From Streptomyces sp. R302 (GTDB lineage Bacteria; Actinomycetota; Actinomycetes; Streptomycetales; Streptomycetaceae), in NCBI RefSeq assembly GCF_012927245.1, contig NZ_JABBGE010000004.1, positions 558,001 to 622,000 of the forward strand: DNA of 64,000 nucleotides, read 5' to 3'. The translations under genes were made by a program, and so were the position numbers. This document shows, piece by piece, positions 24,620-32,851 of this stretch. Within the stretch, counting starts at the first letter, position 1. Every line of letters starts with the position of its first letter. Below the pieces are notes generated by a model, which saw only the letters and a list, made by a program, of their open reading frames with translations, did no database searches and had not been told where the DNA came from.

Positions 24620-25885
24620 TCAGACGCCGAAAGCCGCCGGATAGGCGATCGTGCCCGGCGGAACCGGCCCGGAACCGTCCAGGACCAGCGCCATCATCGC
24701 TTCGTCCGGAACGTCGAAACCTGGCTTGATTCCATACGCGGACGCCCGTACGAAGCCGAACCGGGGGTAGTACTCCGGATGGCCCAGCACCAGCACGAGC
24801 CGCTCGCCCGCGAGCCGCGCCGCGTCGAGCACCGCCCGGGTGACCGCCTGCCCGGCGCCGGTCCGCTGGTGTCCGGGTGCCACCGAGACGGGCGCGAGCG
24901 CCGCGGCCGGCGCCCCGTCCACCCGGCAGCGGGTGATCAGCGCGTGCGCGGCGACCGAGCCGTCCGGGGCCTCGGCGACCACCGAGAGCCCCGGCAGCCA
25001 GGCGTCCGCGTCGGCGCGCAGGGCGTCGACGAGCTCGGCCTCGGCCGGCGACCCGAAGGCCGCCGCGGTCACCTCCCGTACCGCCGCGTGGTCGGACTCC
25101 CGCTCGGGGCGGGTGGGCCAGCGGGGGTCGGCCGGGCGGAGCACCAGGCCCGCGTAGCCGTAGTCCCCGCCGTGGTCGCGGCGCATCGCGATCTCCGCCC
25201 GCGCGCCGGCCACGGCCTCGGCCATGCCCGGCACAGAGGTGTCGGCCGCGTCGGCGTGTCCGGCGAGCGGGACGTAGTACTCGTCCCAGTCGCCCTCGGG
25301 CTGGGTGAAGGTGCCGAGCACGTGGTACCCGGCGCCGACCGCGACGGCGGCCAGTTCGGCGACCGTACGCAGCGGATAGTGCTCGTCCCAGAAGGCACGG
25401 GTCTCCGGGGCGGGCGTGCCGGTGGTCCACACGCACTCGGTGAGGACCAGCGTCCCGCCCGGCGCGAGCAGCCGGCGCCACTCGGCGAGCGCCCGGTCGA
25501 AGCCGAGCACGAAGACCGAGCTCTCGGCCCAGAGCAGGTCGAAGGAGCCGTCCGGGTAGGGCAGCGCGCCCATGTCGCCGCGTACGGCGTGGACCGAGTC
25601 GGCGAGACCGCGGGCGGCGGCGGCCGCCCGCAGCTCGTCGAGGAACGGCTCGTGGGTGTCGACGGCGGTCACCTCGGCGCCCGCCTCCGCGGCCAGGAGC
25701 AGCGCGGAGCGGCCCGGGCCGCAGCCCAGGTCGAGCACGCGCGGACGCTCGGGGAGCGGCCCGGCGAGCGCGAGGAGGCGGCGGGTGGTGGCGTCGGAGC
25801 CGGGACCCTGCCGCGGAAGACCGTGGTGCAGGGCGAAGAAGGCGTCGTGGGACGCGGAAGCGTGCTGGATGTCGTTGTCGGACAA
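24620..25885 (-). CDS. SAM methyltransferase fused to GNAT acetyltransferase
   Basis: This 421-residue protein joins two enzymes. Residues about 1-245 form a class I SAM methyltransferase: RVLDLGCGPGRSALLLAAEA (motif I), VTAVDTHEPFLDEL, VRGDMGALPYPDGSFDLLWA and LAPGGTLVLTECVWTTG. Residues about 255-421 form a YhbS-like GNAT domain: AAFGSPAEAELVDALRADAD, ALAPVSVAPGHQRTGAGQAV (acetyl-CoA pyrophosphate loop) and VLGHPEYYPRFGFVRASAYG. The frame is unbroken across the join, so the fusion is real. The apparent start is TTG (25885) with a weak AAGGG site. Substrates are unknown; sequential methylation and acetylation of one small amine is possible. Confidence 0.84.
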   Translation of the reverse strand: MSDNDIQHASASHDAFFALHHGLPRQGPGSDATTRRLLALAGPLPERPRVLDLGCGPGRSALLLAAEAGAEVTAVDTHEPFLDELRAAAAARGLADSVHAVRGDMGALPYPDGSFDLLWAESSVFVLGFDRALAEWRRLLAPGGTLVLTECVWTTGTPAPETRAFWDEHYPLRTVAELAAVAVGAGYHVLGTFTQPEGDWDEYYVPLAGHADAADTSVPGMAEAVAGARAEIAMRRDHGGDYGYAGLVLRPADPRWPTRPERESDHAAVREVTAAAFGSPAEAELVDALRADADAWLPGLSVVAEAPDGSVAAHALITRCRVDGAPAAALAPVSVAPGHQRTGAGQAVTRAVLDAARLAGERLVLVLGHPEYYPRFGFVRASAYGIKPGFDVPDEAMMALVLDGSGPVPPGTIAYPAAFGV

Positions 25886-25955
25886 CGTGGAAACCCTTGG
25901 TGTGAAAGGGTCCCGGCCGACGACGTGACGGACCGGTGTAAGAACCGGGATCAGG

Positions 25956-26027
25956 TCAGCCGGAGACCCGGGAGCTGAAGCTGGACCGGGTGCGGCCGCG
26001 GACAGCGGCCTTCATCGCGACGGTCAT
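25956..26027 (-). CDS. possible 23-residue upstream ORF
   Basis: A good GAGGAG ribosome site precedes an ATG that opens a 23-codon frame rich in Arg and Ser (MTVAMKAAVRGRT start, SSRVSG end). It lies 70 bp upstream of the TTG start of the methyltransferase fusion, and an imperfect hairpin (CCGGG...CCCGG) overlaps its stop. It may be a leader peptide with a regulatory role. There is no homology I can name. Confidence 0.35.
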   Translation of the reverse strand: MTVAMKAAVRGRTRSSFSSRVSG

Positions 26028-26090
26028 CAACCTCAGCTCCTCTCACGCACGTGTTCGTACGACCAGCATCTCACAGGGACGGACGGACGA

Positions 26091-27032
26091 TCACAGGCAC
26101 AGCCTCGCTTCGTGCTCCGCGTGCCCGGCCGGCTCCAGCTGGAAGGTGCAGTGCTCCACGTCGAAGTGGTCGCCCAGGCAGCCCTGGAGGTCGTGCAGCA
26201 TCTTCTCGTGGCCGACCGAGTCCAGCGCCCCCGCGTCCACCACCACGTGGGCGGAGAGGACCGGCATCCCGGAGGTGATCGTCCAGGCGTGCAGGTCGTG
26301 CACGTCCTCGACGCCCGGCAGGGCCAGGATGTGCGCCCGCACCTCCGCCATGTCCACGCCCTTGGGTGCCGCCTCCAGGAGCACGTCCAGGGTCTCGCGC
26401 AGCAGCTTGACCGTGCGCGGCACGATCATCAGGCCGATGACCAGGGAGGCGATCGGGTCGGCGTACTGCCAGCCGGTCGCCAGGATGATCGCGGCGGAGA
26501 TGATGACGGTCACCGAGCCGAGCGCGTCGGCGAGGACCTCCAGATAGGCGCCCCGGACGTTCAGGCTCTCCTTCTGTCCCCGCATCAGCAGCGACAGCGA
26601 GATCACGTTGGCCACCAGACCGACCACGGCGAAGGCGATGGCGAGCCCGCCCTTGGTCTCGGCCGGCTCCATGAACCGCTGGACCGCCTCGTACAGCACG
26701 TATCCGCCGACGCCGAGCAGCAGCAGACAGTTGGCGAGCGCCGCCAGGATCTCCGCGCGGGCGAAGCCGAAGGTGCGGTTCCCGGACGGCGGCCGGTTGG
26801 CGAAGTGGATCGCGAGGAGCGCCATCGCGAGCCCGATCGCGTCGGTCGCCATGTGCGCCGCGTCGGCGATCAGCGCGAGCGAGTCGGCCACCAGACCGCC
26901 GATGATCTCGACCACCATTACGGAGAGCGTGATCCCGAGCGCGATCCGCAACCGGCTGCGGTACGCGGCGCCCGCCGTACCCGTCGGCGGCGGCCCCCCG
27001 TGGCTGTGCCCGTGGTCGTGTCCAGCCCCCAT
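26091..27032 (-). CDS. cation diffusion facilitator (Zn/Co/Fe-type efflux)
   Basis: This 313-residue CDF transporter starts with a His-rich tip (GAGHDHGHSHGG) and has six membrane segments. The metal-site pattern is visible in helix II as SLALIADAAHMATDAIG (HxxxD) and in helix V as YADPIASLVIG (D position), followed by a C-terminal cytoplasmic domain with VEDVHDLHAWTITSG and DVEHCTFQLEPAGH. It exports divalent metal, probably zinc, in exchange for protons. ATG 27032 has a GGGAGG site at good spacing; an upstream TTG is in frame but unnecessary. Confidence 0.92.
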   Translation of the reverse strand: MGAGHDHGHSHGGPPPTGTAGAAYRSRLRIALGITLSVMVVEIIGGLVADSLALIADAAHMATDAIGLAMALLAIHFANRPPSGNRTFGFARAEILAALANCLLLLGVGGYVLYEAVQRFMEPAETKGGLAIAFAVVGLVANVISLSLLMRGQKESLNVRGAYLEVLADALGSVTVIISAAIILATGWQYADPIASLVIGLMIVPRTVKLLRETLDVLLEAAPKGVDMAEVRAHILALPGVEDVHDLHAWTITSGMPVLSAHVVVDAGALDSVGHEKMLHDLQGCLGDHFDVEHCTFQLEPAGHAEHEARLCL

Positions 27033-27441
27033 GACATGGCCTCCCAAGTCCTGATCCGTCGGTGCCCCGATTCGCCAGTGAACTACGGGTGGGGGGTATG
27101 TGCAACACGGTACTGAACACCGTTGTCATTGCTCTGACCTGCGGCGATGCCATCCGGCTCGGCATTCGTACGATCACCTGCCGCAATGCCGTCCGGGTGG
27201 CCCCCGGCACCGGTTTGGAGGGCGGGCCGCCGATCACTGATGATGATCGCGCGGAGCGCGGCGCACCCCGGCGGCGGAGGGCGGACCGGGGGGCGTCCGG
27301 CGTGCGAAGCCTCGGTGAACTCACGCTCCGTCGATCCGATAGCCTCAGCCGACGTGCCGCCGCCCGGTGCCGGGGCGCACCGTCACGCCCGGGACCGACA
27401 GGCCCCGCCGGCCCTCTGCCCGTTCCAAGGAGTGAGTTCGT
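27033..27441. other. 409-bp divergent intergenic region
   Basis: No gene is supported here. It separates the CDF transporter (minus) from the phosphatidyltransferase operon (plus). An imperfect inverted repeat AACACGGT-N7-ACCGTTGT (27104-27126) lies near the CDF start and may be an operator. A TAGCCT hexamer around 27342 could be a -10 for the plus-strand operon. Open frames across it have no family resemblance. Confidence 0.5.
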
Positions 27442-29238
27442 CTGTCGACCGCCATCCTCACCGGCCCGCCGGCACCCGGATCCTCGCTCGACGGTGATCT
27501 GCGGTCGCTCGGCTTCCACGTCCGCTGGGCCACCGGCGCCGAGGAGGCCCGTACCCTCCTGGCCGCCGTCCCCGCGGGCGAGCGCGTCGCCCTCGTCGAC
27601 TCCCGCTTCGTCGGGCACCGCCACGCCCTGCGGCTCGCGCTGACCGACCCCCGCTTCCCGGCCGCCGCCGTGCCCGGGGCGCTCTCCGCGCAGCCCGAGG
27701 CCCGCCCGGCCCTGGTCCGCGCGCTGGCCGCCGCCCCGGCGGCCCCCGAGACCGCCGACGGTCTCGCCGGAACCCTCGCCGACGTCCTCGACGCCGACGG
27801 CGTCGCCGTGCACCGGCCCGCGCTCGGCACCCTCGTCGCCGCCGTGCCCGCCGACGCCGCGGCCCGCCACGAGGCCCGCGCCGCCGTCGACGCCGTCGAC
27901 GACGAGGCCGTCCGCCTCCGCTCCGCCGTGAAGGCCCACGACGGCTTCTTCACCACCTTCTTCATCAGCCCCTACTCGCGGTACATCGCCCGCTGGTGCG
28001 CCCGCCGGGGCCTCACCCCCAACCAGGTCACCACCGCCTCGCTGCTCACCGCCCTGATCGCGGCCGGCTGCGCGGCCACCGGGGAGCGCGGCGGCTACAT
28101 CGCCGCCGGCGTGCTGCTGCTCGTCTCCTTCGTCCTGGACTGCACCGACGGGCAGCTCGCCCGGTACGCGCTCAAGTACTCGACGATGGGCGCCTGGCTC
28201 GACGCCACCTTCGACCGGGCCAAGGAGTACGCCTTCTACGCCGGTCTCGCCCTCGGCGCCGCCCGCAACGGCGACGACGTGTGGACGCTCGCGCTCGCCG
28301 CGATGATTCTCATGACCTGCCGCCACGTCGTGGACTTCTCCTTCAACGAGGCGAACGCCGAGAGCACGGGTGCCGCGGCCAAGACCAGCCTGGCCCTCTC
28401 CAGCCGCCTCGACGGCGTCGGCTGGACCGTCTGGGCCCGCCGCATGATCATCCTGCCGATCGGCGAGCGCTGGGCGATGATCGCCGTCCTCACCGCCGCC
28501 ACCAGCCCCCGGATCGTCTTCTGGGCGCTGATCGCCGGCTGCGCCTTCGCCGCCTGCTACACCACGGCCGGCCGGCTGCTGCGCTCGGTCAAGCGGCGGG
28601 AGCCCCGCTCCGACCGGGCCGCGCGGGCGCTGTACGACCTCACGGACGCGGGGCCGCTGTCCCGGCTCACGGCCCGTTTCTTCGAGCACCGGGGCCGTAG
28701 CCTCGGGCTCCCCTTCGCCATCCTCGGTGCCGCGGGGATGCTGTTTTCGGCCTGGAACTGGCCGTTCGGCGACCGGCAGGTCGTGGTCCTGGCCGTCGCC
28801 TACGCGATCTTCTGGTCCGCCTGGGCCATCGCGGCCCCCCTCAAGGGCCCCCTCGACTGGCTGATCCCCCCGCTCTTCCGCGCCGCCGAGTACGGCACGA
28901 TCCTGATCCTCGCGGTCAAGTCCGATGCGCCGCAGGCCGTCCCCGCGGCGTTCGGCCTGGTCGCGGCGGTCGCCTACCATCACTACGACACGGTGTACCG
29001 CATCCGCGGCGGCACCGGCGCGCCGCCCGCCTGGCTGGTGCGCGTCACCGGCGGACACGAGGGGCGCACGCTCCTGGTGACCGTCCTCGCCGCCCTCCTG
29101 GTGGACCGCGGCGACGACTTCACCCTGGCGCTGACCGCACTCGCGGGCGCGCTCGCCCTCGTGGTGCTCGTGGAGTCCATCCGCTTCTGGGTCTCCTCCG
29201 GAGCGCCCGCTGTTCATGACGAAGGAGAAACAGCATGA
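27442..29238 (+). CDS. CDP-alcohol phosphatidyltransferase with N- and C-terminal extensions
   Basis: This protein of about 598 residues has an N-terminal soluble region (about 1-160) and a membrane CDP-alcohol phosphatidyltransferase core with all eight signature residues in DCTDGQLARYALKYS through LDATFD near residue 240. More membrane segments follow in a C-terminal part that I associate with DUF5941. It should transfer a phospho-alcohol from a CDP-alcohol. The reading frame is open from a stop at 27433; an AAGGAG site (27427-27432) lies nine bases before a CTG codon at 27442, and the homology-like sequence begins there, so a CTG start is the best fit. The first GTG (27670) would remove 76 conserved-looking residues. 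Its stop overlaps the next start (ATGA). Confidence 0.85.
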   Translation: MSTAILTGPPAPGSSLDGDLRSLGFHVRWATGAEEARTLLAAVPAGERVALVDSRFVGHRHALRLALTDPRFPAAAVPGALSAQPEARPALVRALAAAPAAPETADGLAGTLADVLDADGVAVHRPALGTLVAAVPADAAARHEARAAVDAVDDEAVRLRSAVKAHDGFFTTFFISPYSRYIARWCARRGLTPNQVTTASLLTALIAAGCAATGERGGYIAAGVLLLVSFVLDCTDGQLARYALKYSTMGAWLDATFDRAKEYAFYAGLALGAARNGDDVWTLALAAMILMTCRHVVDFSFNEANAESTGAAAKTSLALSSRLDGVGWTVWARRMIILPIGERWAMIAVLTAATSPRIVFWALIAGCAFAACYTTAGRLLRSVKRREPRSDRAARALYDLTDAGPLSRLTARFFEHRGRSLGLPFAILGAAGMLFSAWNWPFGDRQVVVLAVAYAIFWSAWAIAAPLKGPLDWLIPPLFRAAEYGTILILAVKSDAPQAVPAAFGLVAAVAYHHYDTVYRIRGGTGAPPAWLVRVTGGHEGRTLLVTVLAALLVDRGDDFTLALTALAGALALVVLVESIRFWVSSGAPAVHDEGETA

Positions 29239-29972
29239 TCGGCCTCGTTCTGGCAGCCGGTGCCGGACGGCGACTGCGCCCGTACACCGACACCCTCCCG
29301 AAGGCCCTCGTGCCCGTGGACGGCGACACCACCGTCCTCGACCTCACGCTGAAGAACTTCGCCGAGGTCGGCCTCACCGAGGCCGCGATCGTCGTCGGCT
29401 ACCGCAAGGAGGCCGTCTACGCCCGCAAGGCCGACCTCGAGGCGACGTACGGCCTCACCCTCACCCTGATCGACAACGACAAGGCCGAGGAGTGGAACAA
29501 CGCCTACTCCCTGTGGTGCGCCCGTGAGGTTCTGAAGCGCGGAGTGATCCTCGCCAACGGCGACACCGTGCACCCGGTCTCCGTCGAGAAGACGCTGCTC
29601 GCCGCCCGCGGCGAGGGCAAGCGGATCATCCTCGCCCTCGACACGGTGAAGTCGCTCGCCGACGAGGAGATGAAGGTCGTCGCCGCCGAGGGCGCCGGCG
29701 TCCGGAAGATCACCAAGCTGATGGACCCGGCCGACGCGACCGGCGAGTACATCGGCGTCACCCTCATCGAGCCCGAGGCCGCCGAGGAGCTCGCCGACGC
29801 GCTGAAGGCCACCTTCGAGCGCGACCCCGACCTGTACTACGAGGACGGCTACCAGGAGCTCGTGAACCGCGGCTTCACCGTCGACGTCGAGCCCATCGGC
29901 GAGGTCTCCTGGGTCGAGATCGACAACCACGACGATCTCGCCAAGGGCCGGGAGATCGCGTGCCGGTACTGA
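29235..29972 (+). CDS. LicC-like nucleotidyltransferase (CTP:phospho-alcohol type)
   Basis: This 245-residue protein is a MobA/RmlA-fold nucleotidyltransferase: GLVLAAGAGRRLRPYTDTLP with the nucleotide-binding loop and PKALVPV Lys, then DKAEEWNNAYSLW, which resembles the NNxYS block of phosphocholine cytidylyltransferase LicC and inositol-1-phosphate cytidylyltransferases, and the C-terminal SWVEIDNHDDLAKGREI. With CDP-alcohol phosphatidyltransferases on both sides, CTP is the likely nucleotide and a phospho-alcohol the acceptor; this is inference from context. It overlaps both neighbours (4 bp upstream, 13 bp downstream). Confidence 0.87.
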   Translation: MIGLVLAAGAGRRLRPYTDTLPKALVPVDGDTTVLDLTLKNFAEVGLTEAAIVVGYRKEAVYARKADLEATYGLTLTLIDNDKAEEWNNAYSLWCAREVLKRGVILANGDTVHPVSVEKTLLAARGEGKRIILALDTVKSLADEEMKVVAAEGAGVRKITKLMDPADATGEYIGVTLIEPEAAEELADALKATFERDPDLYYEDGYQELVNRGFTVDVEPIGEVSWVEIDNHDDLAKGREIACRY

Positions 29973-31021
29973 CCCGACTGATCCCGTCGCCGGTCGTCGT
30001 CGACATCCGCCGGGGCGCGCTGGAGGGGCTCTCCGCGCTCATGGCGGACGAGAGGATCTCCAGCAACGGCAAGATCGCCGTCGCGATCAGCGGCGGGTCC
30101 GGGATCGCCCTGCGCGACCGCTTCGCCGCCGAGCTGCCCGGCGCCGACTGGTACACGGTCGCCGGCGGCACCATCGACGCGGCCGTCGAGCTGGCCGACG
30201 CCATGCGCGGCAAGCGGTACGACGCCGTCGTCGCGCTCGGCGGCGGCAAGATCATCGACGTGACGAAGTACGCGGCGGCCCGGGTCGGCCTGCCGCTGGT
30301 GGCCATCGCCACCAACCTCTCGCACGACGGCCTGTGCTCCCCGGTGTCCACCCTGGACAACGACAACGGGCGCGGCTCCTACGGGGTGCCCACCCCGATC
30401 GCGCTCGTCATCGACCTCGACGTGATCAGGGACGCCCCGGTCCGCTTCGTCCGCTCCGGCATCGGCGACGCGGTCTCCAACCTCTCCGCCCTCGCGGACT
30501 GGGAGCTGTCCCACCGCGAGACCGGCGAGAAGATCGACGGCCTGGCCGCCGCCATGGCCCGCAGCGCGGGCGAGGCGGTGCTCCGGCACCCCGGCGGAGT
30601 CGGCGACGACGACTTCCTCGTCACCCTCTCCGAGGGACTGGTGATGTCCGGCATCGCCATGTCCATCAGCGGCGACACCCGGCCCTCCTCGGGCGCCTGC
30701 CACGAGATCAGCCACGCCTTCGACCTGCTGTACCCGGCCCGCGCGGCCAGCCACGGCGAGCAGTGCGGCCTCGGCGCGGCCTTCGCGATGCACCTGCGCG
30801 GGGCCCGCGACGACTCCCTCGCCATCGTGGAGACCCTGCGCCGGCACGGCCTTCCGGTACGGCCGGAGGAGATGGGCTTCACGGTCGACGAGTTCGTGCG
30901 GGCGGTCGACTTCGCCCCGCAGACCCGGCCGGGCCGCTTCACCATCCTGGAACACCTCGACCTCTCCACCGAACAGATCAGGGACGCGTACGCCGACTAT
31001 GCCCAAGCCATCGGTAGCTGA
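29960..31021 (+). CDS. glycerol-1-phosphate dehydrogenase-like iron/zinc-containing dehydrogenase
   Basis: This 353-residue protein is in the iron-containing alcohol dehydrogenase / glycerol-1-phosphate dehydrogenase group. It shows VVALGGGKIIDVTKYAA (NAD(P) site), NLSHDGLCSPVSTL with the metal-ligand Asp, ACHEISHAFD and ASHGEQCGLG with the two metal-ligand His. G1P dehydrogenases (archaeal EgsA, Bacillus AraM) reduce dihydroxyacetone phosphate to sn-glycerol-1-phosphate. Here it could provide the phospho-alcohol used by the neighbouring cytidylyltransferase. GTG 29960 lies inside the upstream gene, and its own 3' end overlaps the next gene by 23 bp, so translation is coupled. Confidence 0.86.
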   Translation: MPVLTRLIPSPVVVDIRRGALEGLSALMADERISSNGKIAVAISGGSGIALRDRFAAELPGADWYTVAGGTIDAAVELADAMRGKRYDAVVALGGGKIIDVTKYAAARVGLPLVAIATNLSHDGLCSPVSTLDNDNGRGSYGVPTPIALVIDLDVIRDAPVRFVRSGIGDAVSNLSALADWELSHRETGEKIDGLAAAMARSAGEAVLRHPGGVGDDDFLVTLSEGLVMSGIAMSISGDTRPSSGACHEISHAFDLLYPARAASHGEQCGLGAAFAMHLRGARDDSLAIVETLRRHGLPVRPEEMGFTVDEFVRAVDFAPQTRPGRFTILEHLDLSTEQIRDAYADYAQAIGS

Positions 31022-31778
31022 ACTCCGCCCCGTCGTCCACCCGCCGGGCGTCAAGGACCGGCGGAGCGGCGAGCACTGGGGCGGCCGCCTCTACATGCGG
31101 GAGATCTCCCTCCGGATCACCCGCCAGCTGGCGAACACCAGGGTCACGCCCAACCAGCTGACCTATCTGATGACGCTCTTCGGCGTGCTCGCCGCCCCGG
31201 CGCTGCTGCTGCCCGGGATCTGGGGCGCCGTCCTCGGCGTGATCGCCGTGCAGATGTACCTGCTGCTCGACTGCGTCGACGGCGAGCTGGCCCGCTGGAA
31301 GAAGCAGTACTCGCTGGCCGGCGTCTACCTGGACCGGGTCGGCGCCTACCTGTGCGACGCCGCCGTCCTCGTCGGCTTCGGCCTGCGCGCCGCCGACCTG
31401 TGGGGCGAGGGCCGGATCGACTGGCTGTGGGCCTTCCTCGGCACCCTGGCCGCGCTCGGCGCCATCCTGATCAAGGCCGAGACCGACCTGGTCGGCGTCG
31501 CCCGCCACCAGAACGGCATGCCCCCGGTCAAGGAGGCCGCCTCGGAGCCCCGCTCCTCCGGCATGGCGCTCGCCCGCCGGGCCGCCGGCGCGCTCAAGTT
31601 CCACCGGCTGATCCTCGGCATCGAGGCCTCGCTGCTGATCCTGGTCCTCGCCATCGCCGACCAGGCGCGCGGTGACCTGTTCTTCTCCCGGCTCGGCGTC
31701 GCGGTCCTCGCGGGCATCGCCCTGCTCCAGACCGTGCTGCACCTCGTCTCGATCATGGCGTCCAGTCGGCTGAAGTGA
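30999..31778 (+). CDS. second CDP-alcohol phosphatidyltransferase-like membrane protein
   Basis: This 259-residue membrane protein has the CDP-alcohol phosphatidyltransferase fold with DCVDGELARWKKQYS followed by GVYLDRVGAYLCD near residue 90. The family pattern needs Asp at the last position, G-x3-D-x3-D; here that residue is Ala (LDRVGA), so the proposed catalytic base is missing unless the Asp four residues later substitutes. An N-terminal soluble part of about 45 residues includes NTRVTPNQLTYLMTLFG, the typical first-helix entry. It may be a specialised or regulatory partner of the first transferase. It overlaps the dehydrogenase gene and is followed by the exporter genes after 140 bp. 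Confidence 0.84.
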   Translation: MPKPSVAELRPVVHPPGVKDRRSGEHWGGRLYMREISLRITRQLANTRVTPNQLTYLMTLFGVLAAPALLLPGIWGAVLGVIAVQMYLLLDCVDGELARWKKQYSLAGVYLDRVGAYLCDAAVLVGFGLRAADLWGEGRIDWLWAFLGTLAALGAILIKAETDLVGVARHQNGMPPVKEAASEPRSSGMALARRAAGALKFHRLILGIEASLLILVLAIADQARGDLFFSRLGVAVLAGIALLQTVLHLVSIMASSRLK

Positions 31779-31918
31779 GCGGGTGCCGGCCGGGACTCCC
31801 ACGTCGCCGGCCGGCCACTCCGATGGCGTACGGTGTGGCGATCCGATGAGTGCCCACCGGCCGTCCGACATCGTGGTAATCCGACGTGCCGCACATCTTG
31901 AACACGAAAGTTTCGACT

Positions 31919-32851
31919 GTGAGTGACATTCACCAGGGCGGGGCGGTCGCGATGAGCGCGCCCCCGTCCTCCGTCGACGAGGGCCTGGCCCCGGGCGACC
32001 TCGCCGCCAAGTACGGCCTGTCGGTCAGCGGCGCCCGGCCCGGACTGTTCGAGTACATCCGCGAGCTGTGGAGCCGCCGCCACTTCATCCTGGCGTTCTC
32101 CTCGGCGAAGCTGACCGCCCAGTACAGCCAGGCCAAGCTCGGCCAGGTCTGGCAGGTGGCGACCCCGCTGCTCAACGCCCTGGTCTACTACCTGATCTTC
32201 GGGATGATCCTGAACGCGGACCGGGGCATGGGTACGGACGTCTACGTCCCCTTCCTCGTGACCGGCATCTTCGTGTTCACGTTCACGCAGAACTCGGTCA
32301 TGGCGGGCGTCCGCGCGATCTCGGGCAACCTCGGCCTCGTCCGCGCCCTGCACTTCCCGCGCGCCACCCTCCCGATCAGCTTCTCGCTCCAGCAGCTCCA
32401 GCAGCTGCTGTTCTCGATGGTCGTGCTCGCCGCCGTCGCGATCGCCTTCGGCAGCTACCCCTCGCTCAGCTGGCTGCTGCTGATCCCGGCGCTCCTGCTG
32501 CAGTTCGTGTTCAACATCGGCCTGGCGATGATCATGGCCAGGATGGGCGCCAAGACCCCCGACCTCGCCCAGCTCATGCCCTTCGTCATGCGGACCTGGC
32601 TGTACGCCTCGGGCGTCATGTTCTCGATCCCCGTGATGCTCGCGGACAAGCCGGCCTGGATCGCGGACGTCCTCATGTACAACCCGGCGGCGGTCTACAT
32701 GGACCTGGTCCGCTTCGCGCTCATCGACGACTACGCGGCCTCGAACCTGCCCGCCCACGTCTGGGCCACCGCTCTCGGCTGGGCGCTGCTCTTCGGCATC
32801 GGCGGCTTCGTCTACTTCTGGAAGGCTGAGGAGAGGTACGGCCGTGGCTGA
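31919..32851 (+). CDS. ABC-2-type polymer exporter permease (Wzm/TagG-like)
   Basis: This 310-residue protein has a cytoplasmic N-terminus, an amphipathic lead-in (LFEYIRELWSRRHFILAFSS) and six membrane helices, the architecture of TagG/Wzm/RfbD permeases that export lipid-linked teichoic acids, galactan or O-antigen. GTG 31919 was preferred over the GTG at 31886 because GAAAG lies eight bases upstream and the sequence then starts in the conserved part. Its 3' end overlaps the ATPase gene by eight bases. The substrate is presumably the product of the four upstream enzymes. Confidence 0.88.
   Translation: MSDIHQGGAVAMSAPPSSVDEGLAPGDLAAKYGLSVSGARPGLFEYIRELWSRRHFILAFSSAKLTAQYSQAKLGQVWQVATPLLNALVYYLIFGMILNADRGMGTDVYVPFLVTGIFVFTFTQNSVMAGVRAISGNLGLVRALHFPRATLPISFSLQQLQQLLFSMVVLAAVAIAFGSYPSLSWLLLIPALLLQFVFNIGLAMIMARMGAKTPDLAQLMPFVMRTWLYASGVMFSIPVMLADKPAWIADVLMYNPAAVYMDLVRFALIDDYAASNLPAHVWATALGWALLFGIGGFVYFWKAEERYGRG

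Noticed and set aside
27062..27643. Plus-strand open frame over the intergenic region before the phosphatidyltransferase operon
   Set aside because: Arg/Pro/Ala-rich translation without family resemblance, overlapping the better supported CTG-started gene in another frame.
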